Assembly (NCBI RefSeq): GCF_024220175.1
Contig: NZ_CP098502.1
Span: 2,604,001-2,668,000, forward strand
Direction: 5' to 3'
Source: Paraconexibacter antarcticus
Lineage (GTDB): Bacteria > Actinomycetota > Thermoleophilia > Solirubrobacterales > Solirubrobacteraceae
Length of the DNA stretch: 64,000 nucleotides
The notes beneath the pieces are model-generated. The model was not told the origin of the DNA, did not search any database, and saw nothing but the letters and a program-made list of their open reading frames with translations. The translations under genes were made by a program, and so were the position numbers. Shown one piece after another: positions 16,717 to 23,422 of the stretch; position 1 is the stretch's first letter, and each line of letters opens with the position of its first letter.

Positions 16717-17802
16717 CTAGTGTTCTGATCGGTTAGTTTCGTTGCAGCGGATGGCGATGGATTCGAGGATCTCGTCGCTGCTCTTGGTCCAGGTGAACGG
16801 TTTGGGGTCCTCGTTCCAGGTCGCGACCCAGTTGGTGATGTCCATGTTCAGCTTGCGAACTGAGCGATGAGCTGAGCGCTGCAGCAGCTTGCGGGTCAGC
16901 TCGGCAAACCAGCGCTCGACGAGGTTGATCCAGCTGCTGCTGGTCGGGGTGAAGTGCAGCACGAACCGGGGGTGCGCTTTGAGCCAGCGCTGGATTGCCG
17001 GGGTCTTGTGCGTGCTGCTGTTGTCGAGGACCAGGTGCACGTCCAGGTCGGCCGGGACGGCCTTGTCGATGCGCTGAAGGAACTTCTTGAACTCGACGGC
17101 GCGGTGGCGCTGGTGCAGTGCGCTGATGACCTGCCCGCTTCTCACGTCCAGCGCGGCGTAGAGGCTTGAGGTCCCGAAGCGCTTGTAGTCGTGGGTCACG
17201 CGCTCAGGGGTCCCGGGGCGCATCGGCAGGATCGGGGCGGTGCGGTCCAGTGCCTGGATCTGGGACTTCTCATCAACGCACAGCACGACAGCTCTTTCGG
17301 GCGGGTTGAGGTAGAGGCCGACGACGTCGTGGACCTTGTCGACGAACAACGGATCCTTGGACAGCTTCCACTTCTCCTGGCGGTGCGGCTGCAACCCGTA
17401 CGCGTGCCAGATCCGCAGGACCGCGTTCTGCGTCAGGCCGGCCTCCTTGGCCATCGACCGCGTCGACCAGTGCGTGGCGTCCTTGGGCGTGGACTCCAAA
17501 GTCTTGACCACCACCGCCTCCACATCCTCATCGGTGATCGTCCGCGGGCGCCCCGGACGCGGCTCATCCAGCAGCCCGTCCACGCGCCGCTCGACAAACC
17601 TGTTGCGCCACCGCGTGACCGTCGGCCGGCTCACACGCAACCGCTGCGCGATCTCCGTGTTCGTCCGCCCGGCCGCCGCCTCCAACACGATCTGTGAGCG
17701 CTGCGCCAACCCCCGGGCGCTCTTGCGGCGCCGCGCGAAGCCCTCCAGAACGGCGCGCTCCTGGTCGGTCAACACGATCTCACGGGCGGCAGCGATAGGC
17801 AT
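16717..17802 (-). CDS. IS630-family transposase
   Basis: 361 residues from ATG 17802; eight extra codons upstream are open, but this start gives the usual N-terminus. It has an N-terminal HTH (NTEIAQRLRVSRPTVTRWRN) and a winged HTH_33-like region, then a DDE core: D in LCVDEKSQIQALDR, D in LVLDNSSTHK and E in SSWINLVERWFAEL. The reading frame reaches the last base of the element, and its TAG stop is completed by the TA target duplication at 16718-16719. Apparently intact. Confidence 0.92.
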   Translation of the reverse strand: MPIAAAREIVLTDQERAVLEGFARRRKSARGLAQRSQIVLEAAAGRTNTEIAQRLRVSRPTVTRWRNRFVERRVDGLLDEPRPGRPRTITDEDVEAVVVKTLESTPKDATHWSTRSMAKEAGLTQNAVLRIWHAYGLQPHRQEKWKLSKDPLFVDKVHDVVGLYLNPPERAVVLCVDEKSQIQALDRTAPILPMRPGTPERVTHDYKRFGTSSLYAALDVRSGQVISALHQRHRAVEFKKFLQRIDKAVPADLDVHLVLDNSSTHKTPAIQRWLKAHPRFVLHFTPTSSSWINLVERWFAELTRKLLQRSAHRSVRKLNMDITNWVATWNEDPKPFTWTKSSDEILESIAIRCNETNRSEH

Positions 17803-17848
17803 GAAGTATCCATGCCCCCGCTGCAACAGAACTAATCAATCAGGACAC
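16720..17848 (-). mobile_element. IS630-family insertion sequence inside IS1380 copy A
   Basis: 1,129 bp with 28-bp imperfect inverted repeats (GTGTTCTGATCGG at the left, GTGTCCTGATTGA read inward from the right). It is flanked by TA at 16718-16719 and 17849-17850, the TA duplication expected of IS630/Tc1-type transposition. Removing one TA and the element restores the IS1380 sequence seen in copy B around 22862. Confidence 0.93.
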
Positions 17849-17851
17849 TAG

Positions 17852-18849
17852 ATGGTTCGTTCCACGGCGGGGGCGGAGGAGTCGGGTAGGCAGGTGACAT
17901 AAGCAGGCAGGTCGAAGTCGGCGGTGCTATCTCGCCAACGCCGACCCTGGGGGCCTCGATGGACGCCGACCTCGACCTGCTGCTGATCGCTGTTTACTGC
18001 ACCTGCGACGATCTCCTGCCTGCGAAGGGCAAGAACGCCAAACGGATCTTGACCGACGCGGAGGTCGTCACGTTGAGCGTGGCTCAGCAGGTACTGCGGA
18101 TCAGCTCTGACGAGCAGTTCTGGGCGATGGCACCGCATCGCTTGGGGCACCTGTTCCCGCGACTGCCCAAGCGCCCGGGTTTCGTCAAACGCCGCCAGCG
18201 CCTGTCGGACAAAATCGAAGCGCTGATCCTCGAGTTCGCCCGCCACACCAACGGCTTTGACGACGACCTGCTCGTGGTCGACAGCACACCGGTCGAATGC
18301 GGTCGCTCGGTCGAAACGACGCGCCGCAGCGCCCTGGGCAACGCCGCGGAGTACGGCTACTGCGCCAGCCATTCCCGCTTCTTCTGGGGCTTCCGCCTGC
18401 ACGGCCTGTTCGCGACCGACGGCACTCCACGCGCCCTTGCCCTGACCTCCCCGAAAACGGGCGAACGAGACGTCGCGCTGGACATGCTCGCCCGCTGCCA
18501 CCGCAACGGCCCGGTCACCGTCATCGGCGACAAGGGCTACTCCGGCCGCGACTTCCACGCCCAAGCCTCCGCGCTCGGCGCCACGATCGTCCGCCCCCGA
18601 CGCAAGGACGAGGCCGGCAAAGAGCCGCACCTGGCCCCGATCCGGCAATGCGTGGAATCGATCTTCTGGACATGCAAAGACATGCTCAACCTCGAGGACC
18701 ACCGCGCCCGCGAGCTCCACACGCTCCGCACCCGCCTGGCCGCCAAGTTCCTCGCTCTCACCGCCGCGATCGCTCTCAACGAACGCCTCGGCCGCCCACC
18801 ACGCAACCTCACTGCCTACTACGCCTGACCGATCCGTGGAACGAACCAT
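17852..18849 (+). mobile_element. IS982-family insertion sequence at the IS630/IS1380 junction
   Basis: 998 bp with perfect 16-bp inverted repeats (ATGGTTCGTTCCACGG at 17852-17867 and its complement at 18834-18849). It is flanked by CTAG at 17848-17851 and 18850-18853. The C of the left CTAG is the last base of the IS630 element, so this insertion came after the IS630 insertion. Confidence 0.9.
17959..18828 (+). CDS. IS982-family transposase
   Basis: 289 residues, about the normal length for IS982 transposases (about 280-300). The catalytic core has D in LLVVDSTPVECGRS, the family-typical GYCASHSRFFWGFRLH, D in VTVIGDKGYSGRDFH and E in IRQCVESIFWTCKD. The C-terminus ends LGRPPRNLTAYYA, also typical. 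It appears intact. The call rests on these motifs, not on a database search. Confidence 0.88.
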   Translation: MDADLDLLLIAVYCTCDDLLPAKGKNAKRILTDAEVVTLSVAQQVLRISSDEQFWAMAPHRLGHLFPRLPKRPGFVKRRQRLSDKIEALILEFARHTNGFDDDLLVVDSTPVECGRSVETTRRSALGNAAEYGYCASHSRFFWGFRLHGLFATDGTPRALALTSPKTGERDVALDMLARCHRNGPVTVIGDKGYSGRDFHAQASALGATIVRPRRKDEAGKEPHLAPIRQCVESIFWTCKDMLNLEDHRARELHTLRTRLAAKFLALTAAIALNERLGRPPRNLTAYYA

Positions 18850-20101
18850 CTAGGGCGGTGAGGAAGTCCTGTCGCCAGGGCCAGCGGGCGGGCATCCGCA
18901 GCAGCGTGCGGCGGCCGCTGCGGGCGAGTCGTCCGGGGACCTGAAGCAGCCGCCGGCGGAGGGTCCGCGCGGTGCGGGTGGTGGCGTCCGGGAGGGCGAT
19001 CTTCTGGGTCCAGCGCAGCAGGTTGTGCGCGAGCGCGGCGATCACGGTCCAGGCGGCGTTGGCGTGGTACTTGCCCGAGGGGAAGTGCGCGAGCGCCTGA
19101 TCTTTGAGGTCGCGGATCGCGAGCTCAACGACGGCGTGCTGGCGATGCTCAGCCTCGACAATCTGGAGGTCGTCGGTGCGGTTGGTCGCGAACGGGTAGT
19201 GCTCCCAACTCGGGAGCAGCTCGCCTTGCTGGGAGAGCGTCCTGACTCGGCGGATGATCATGCGGAAGTCGCCGATCGTGGTCTCGGCGATCTGCGCGAC
19301 AGAGGTCTTGGGGTAGTCCTCCAAGGTCACCCAGGCGTCCTCGTCGATCGCGTCGACGAGCGCGCGAACGTGAGGCTGCATGCGGATCCCGATCGAGAAC
19401 TGCCAGCCGGCCCGGTCAAGCCGCACGAACGTCTTCTTCGCCCAGAACCCCGAGTCGGTGCGCAGCAGCTTCGGGCCTGTGGCGCCGGCGCGATCAACGC
19501 GGGCGATGAGCTCCTCGCAGAAGCGGAGCATGCCGCGGGAGGTGTTCGCCGAGCCCTTCCGCAGCCGGATGTGGAGGACCTCACCGGTGTCCGCGCGGGT
19601 CGCGAGCAGTGGGTGGTAGCCGAGCTTTCGGGTGTAGCCGTAGCCCGCGCCCTGCTTCTTGTAGCCGTGGACCTCGCCGACAAACGAATCAACGTCGATC
19701 ACCAGCCGCTCGTCGCCCGGGCCGGCGCCCGCGGCCCACGCGCGTTCAAGCGCGAGGCCAAGCACGCGGTCTAGCTGCCTGACGTGCCCGAACGTGAACG
19801 CCCGCAGGAACGTGCCGAGCGTTGACGGCGCCGCAACGCGATGCCCGAGTACCGCGCCGGTCTGTCCTGAGCGCAGCAGATCGCAGTCGTCGATGCAGTC
19901 CGCACCGAGGACCATCGCCGAGCACATCGTCATGACCTTGCGGCCCGGATTCGCCGCGCCAGGACGGTCGCCGAGATCCACGCACTCTTCGATGAGTTGC
20001 TCAAGCCCGAGGCGCTGCGCGAGGAGCGCGGGGAGCATCACCCCAGCGTTCGCGACCGCCCGCTCATCATCGAACACCACGACCGCCGACTCGTTCACCA
20101 T
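18809..20101 (-). CDS. IS1380-family transposase, copy A, with altered C-terminus
   Basis: 430 residues from ATG 20101, preceded by AGGAGG at seven bases; the frame is open 17 codons upstream, but those are outside the expected protein. It appears the same as copy B up to about residue 418 (TALD), where the IS630/IS982 insertions cut it. The last nine native residues are replaced by 12 residues read from the IS982 inverted repeat. The DDE residues (D in VIDVDSF, D in RTDSGF, E in VVELAIRDLKD) are intact, so the protein might still work. Confidence 0.85.
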   Translation of the reverse strand: MVNESAVVVFDDERAVANAGVMLPALLAQRLGLEQLIEECVDLGDRPGAANPGRKVMTMCSAMVLGADCIDDCDLLRSGQTGAVLGHRVAAPSTLGTFLRAFTFGHVRQLDRVLGLALERAWAAGAGPGDERLVIDVDSFVGEVHGYKKQGAGYGYTRKLGYHPLLATRADTGEVLHIRLRKGSANTSRGMLRFCEELIARVDRAGATGPKLLRTDSGFWAKKTFVRLDRAGWQFSIGIRMQPHVRALVDAIDEDAWVTLEDYPKTSVAQIAETTIGDFRMIIRRVRTLSQQGELLPSWEHYPFATNRTDDLQIVEAEHRQHAVVELAIRDLKDQALAHFPSGKYHANAAWTVIAALAHNLLRWTQKIALPDATTRTARTLRRRLLQVPGRLARSGRRTLLRMPARWPWRQDFLTALDGSFHGSVRRSRQ

Positions 20102-20368
20102 GAGGGTGACCTCCTGAGCAGAGCCGCGGTCGCCGCGAACGACCGCTTTCAAGCCCTGCTTGGGAGGTCACTCCACTTCAGACCCCGGATGGATCGGTGG
20201 ATCGAGGCTTAGGGGATGCGCGCGCGGCGCCGGACCGCGCTCGGTGCCGGCGCCCGCTCGGCCGCACGCTCAAGGATGGGACCGGCGGTGCCGAAGCCCC
20301 AACAAGCAGATCGTCACCTCCGGTGCGCGTCGGGACATCCCCGCAGCACCAAACCGAATGGACCACCC

Positions 20369-21271
20369 GTGAACTTCTCGCTCCGCCGCTCCGCGCTGTG
20401 CCTCCTGCTCGCCGCCGGCGTGGCCACGGCCGGCGCTCCCTCGAGCGCCCAGGCCGCCGGCAAGCCCACCAAGCCGTCCGCCCCGACCTGCGGGACGACG
20501 ATCTACAAGAGCAGCGGCAGCGCGTGGACGTGCACCTTCGACGACGAGTTCGGCGGGACGAGCCTGGACGGGTCCAAGTGGATCGCCCAGGAGACGGCCA
20601 ACAGCGGCTACACGAGCGGCCTGACCGCGTGCTTCGTGAACAGCCCGAACAACATCTCGGTGGCGAACGGCACGCTGAACCTCACCGCCCGCAAGGAGGC
20701 GGCGCCGTTAACCTGCACCGACCCCGCCGGTGACTTCACCACGCAGTACACGAGCGGGATGGTCTCGACGTACGGCCGCTTCGGGCAGGCCTACGGCCGC
20801 TTCGAGGTCCGCGCGAAGCTGCCGGCCGCCACGGTGGCCGGTCTGCAGGAGTCCTTCTGGCTGTGGCCGGTGAACCCGTACAAGTACGGCGCGTGGCCGG
20901 GCTCCGGCGAGATCGACATCGCCGAGGTCTACAGCCAGTACGCCGACCGCGCGATCCCCTACATCCACTACAACGCCGGCGCGTTCGACCCGAACGTCAC
21001 CAACACCTCGTGCTTCATCTCGGACGTCGCCGCCTTCCACTCCTACGCGGTCGAGTGGACCACGAGCACGCTGAAGATCGTCTACGACGGCACCACGTGC
21101 CTCGTCGACACCTGGAACCCGGCCGCGCCGCTCATCAGCCCGCAGCCCTTCGACCAGCCGTTCATCATCGCCCTCACCCAGGCGCTCGGCATCGGCAACA
21201 ACGCCTTCGACCCCGCGACCACGCCGCTCCCGGCGACGACGCAGGTCGACTACGTGCGCGTCTGGAAGTAG
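20369..21271 (+). CDS. Secreted glycoside hydrolase family 16 enzyme
   Basis: 300 residues from GTG 20369. The signal peptide is residues 1-30 (basic start, LLLAAGVATAGA core, cleavage after SSAQA). The GH16 jelly-roll core begins CTFDDEFGGTSLDGSKW, and the catalytic E-x-D-x-x-E motif is GEIDIAEVY, with Glu181 as nucleophile, Asp183 and Glu186 as acid/base. The C-terminus ends VDYVRVWK, as in complete GH16 enzymes. The family cuts beta-1,3 or mixed beta-1,3/1,4 glucans and related polymers; the exact substrate is not readable. The gene lies alone between two IS1380 copies facing away from it, in a composite-transposon-like setting. The ribosome binding site is weak. Confidence 0.9.
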   Translation: MNFSLRRSALCLLLAAGVATAGAPSSAQAAGKPTKPSAPTCGTTIYKSSGSAWTCTFDDEFGGTSLDGSKWIAQETANSGYTSGLTACFVNSPNNISVANGTLNLTARKEAAPLTCTDPAGDFTTQYTSGMVSTYGRFGQAYGRFEVRAKLPAATVAGLQESFWLWPVNPYKYGAWPGSGEIDIAEVYSQYADRAIPYIHYNAGAFDPNVTNTSCFISDVAAFHSYAVEWTTSTLKIVYDGTTCLVDTWNPAAPLISPQPFDQPFIIALTQALGIGNNAFDPATTPLPATTQVDYVRVWK

Positions 21272-21504
21272 CAGCCTCGGCGCCCGCCGCCGGTACGACG
21301 CAACCGCGGACCGAGTTCCTGCTGCGGAACCGCGCTGCGACTCCGCGGCAGGGCGCACCGCCCGACCTGGCCGACCTCGGGGACGTGCCGGCATCGGACG
21401 CTGGCCAGCGCCCGCACTCCGCGACCGACACGCGAACCGCCCGGGCCGTTCCGGACGCCCCACCCCGAAGACCCCAACAGCGAGCACAGATTTGCACCCT
21501 TTAG

Positions 21505-23097
21505 CCTCGATCCACCGATCCATCCGGGGTCTGAAGTGGAGTGACCTCCCAAGCAGGGCTTGAAAGCGGTCGTTCGCGGCGACCGCGGCTCTGCTCAGGA
21601 GGTCACCCTCATGGTGAACGAGTCGGCGGTCGTGGTGTTCGATGATGAGCGGGCGGTCGCGAACGCTGGGGTGATGCTCCCCGCGCTCCTCGCGCAGCGC
21701 CTCGGGCTTGAGCAACTCATCGAAGAGTGCGTGGATCTCGGCGACCGTCCTGGCGCGGCGAATCCGGGCCGCAAGGTCATGACGATGTGCTCGGCGATGG
21801 TCCTCGGTGCGGACTGCATCGACGACTGCGATCTGCTGCGCTCAGGACAGACCGGCGCGGTACTCGGGCATCGCGTTGCGGCGCCGTCAACGCTCGGCAC
21901 GTTCCTGCGGGCGTTCACGTTCGGGCACGTCAGGCAGCTAGACCGCGTGCTTGGCCTCGCGCTTGAACGCGCGTGGGCCGCGGGCGCCGGCCCGGGCGAC
22001 GAGCGGCTGGTGATCGACGTTGATTCGTTTGTCGGCGAGGTCCACGGCTACAAGAAGCAGGGCGCGGGCTACGGCTACACCCGAAAGCTCGGCTACCACC
22101 CACTGCTCGCGACCCGCGCGGACACCGGTGAGGTCCTCCACATCCGGCTGCGGAAGGGCTCGGCGAACACCTCCCGCGGCATGCTCCGCTTCTGCGAGGA
22201 GCTCATCGCCCGCGTTGATCGCGCCGGCGCCACAGGCCCGAAGCTGCTGCGCACCGACTCGGGGTTCTGGGCGAAGAAGACGTTCGTGCGGCTTGACCGG
22301 GCCGGCTGGCAGTTCTCGATCGGGATCCGCATGCAGCCTCACGTTCGCGCGCTCGTCGACGCGATCGACGAGGACGCCTGGGTGACCTTGGAGGACTACC
22401 CCAAGACCTCTGTCGCGCAGATCGCCGAGACCACGATCGGCGACTTCCGCATGATCATCCGCCGAGTCAGGACGCTCTCCCAGCAAGGCGAGCTGCTCCC
22501 GAGTTGGGAGCACTACCCGTTCGCGACCAACCGCACCGACGACCTCCAGATTGTCGAGGCTGAGCATCGCCAGCACGCCGTCGTTGAGCTCGCGATCCGC
22601 GACCTCAAAGATCAGGCGCTCGCGCACTTCCCCTCGGGCAAGTACCACGCCAACGCCGCCTGGACCGTGATCGCCGCGCTCGCGCACAACCTGCTGCGCT
22701 GGACCCAGAAGATCGCCCTCCCGGACGCCACCACCCGCACCGCGCGGACCCTCCGCCGGCGGCTGCTTCAGGTCCCCGGACGACTCGCCCGCAGCGGCCG
22801 CCGCACGCTGCTGCGGATGCCCGCCCGCTGGCCCTGGCGACAGGACTTCCTCACCGCCCTAGACCTGATCCGGGCGCTGCCGCCACCCGCCTGACACCAG
22901 GGGCTCCCGACGTTCAGCCGCAGGACCGCTGGCCTCGGCCTGCCCGCGACCACCCAAACTCACGCCACCGCGACGGCCTCAACTGGCCCCACCCGCACTG
23001 CGAATCCCTCAGCGCGCTCGATCACCCGCGCCGCCACCCCGAGCTGACCCACTCGGCCGCTGACGCGGCCCACATCAAGGCGAACGGTGGATCGAGG
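21505..23097 (+). mobile_element. IS1380-family element, copy B, intact
   Basis: 1,593 bp bounded by CCTCGATCCACCG inverted repeats at 21505 and 23085-23097, with exact TTTAG direct repeats at 21500-21504 and 23098-23102. It holds one transposase gene and about 200 bp of 3' non-coding DNA. The exact duplication shows that this copy inserted by itself at this place. Confidence 0.95.
21611..22894 (+). CDS. IS1380-family transposase, copy B
   Basis: 427 residues, starting with ATG 21611, which has AGGAGG seven bases upstream. It is a DDE transposase with D at about 137 (VIDVDSF), D at about 213 (RTDSGFWAKK) and E at about 325 (VVELAIRDLKDQALAHFPSG), and a C-terminal helix NAAWTVIAALAHNLLRW. The reading frame is complete and ends IRALPPPA, the ending lost in copies A and C. 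It is the best candidate source of active transposase for all three copies. Confidence 0.95.
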   Translation: MVNESAVVVFDDERAVANAGVMLPALLAQRLGLEQLIEECVDLGDRPGAANPGRKVMTMCSAMVLGADCIDDCDLLRSGQTGAVLGHRVAAPSTLGTFLRAFTFGHVRQLDRVLGLALERAWAAGAGPGDERLVIDVDSFVGEVHGYKKQGAGYGYTRKLGYHPLLATRADTGEVLHIRLRKGSANTSRGMLRFCEELIARVDRAGATGPKLLRTDSGFWAKKTFVRLDRAGWQFSIGIRMQPHVRALVDAIDEDAWVTLEDYPKTSVAQIAETTIGDFRMIIRRVRTLSQQGELLPSWEHYPFATNRTDDLQIVEAEHRQHAVVELAIRDLKDQALAHFPSGKYHANAAWTVIAALAHNLLRWTQKIALPDATTRTARTLRRRLLQVPGRLARSGRRTLLRMPARWPWRQDFLTALDLIRALPPPA

Positions 23098-23422
23098 TTT
23101 AGAGGGCGTGCCTGAACGGCCGCGGCTTCGCGCCGGGCCAGTGATCGGCTCGGCGCGAGTACTGCACCTGTTCGCGCGCGATCAGAAATCTCGTCTTTCC
23201 GCGAAGTCGCCCTGGGGTGTTTGGTCTCTGCTGCGCCTAGATGAGCATGGACTTCATCGGGAAGGTCGCCGCCAGCGACGTGGCTGCCGCGCACGCTGCG
23301 TGTCCGGTCGCCGAACGCCGCGGAGGAATGGGCTCGCGGCCGGGTCGTCAGTGCCGAAACCAGAACCGCCGATTTACCGAAAGGTTGCCGGGGGGTGTTT
23401 CGGCGCTCGCACGACTTAGTAA
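23098..23422. other. Non-coding region before the relaxase gene; possible oriT
   Basis: 325 bp with no convincing gene. It holds an inverted repeat GCCGAAAC (23353-23360) and GTTTCGGC (23397-23404) separated by 36 bases that include an AT-richer stretch (GATTTACCGAAAGG), only 18 bases before the relaxase start. In MobF systems oriT is often next to the relaxase gene, so this is a candidate, but no nic consensus can be named. Confidence 0.35.

Larger units (their letters stand above)
16482..20207 (-). mobile_element. IS1380-family element, copy A, split by two later insertions
   Basis: The ends are CCTCGATCCACCGTTC at 16482 and its partner finishing at 20207. The element is in two parts, 16482-16719 (3' non-coding tail) and 18851-20207 (transposase). 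Apart from the 2.1 kb of inserted IS630 and IS982, it matches intact copy B closely along its length. The outer flanks are CTAAG (left) and CTTAG (right), not an exact duplication, which suggests the left flank was exchanged. It lies opposite copy B, with a GH16 gene between them. Confidence 0.9.
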
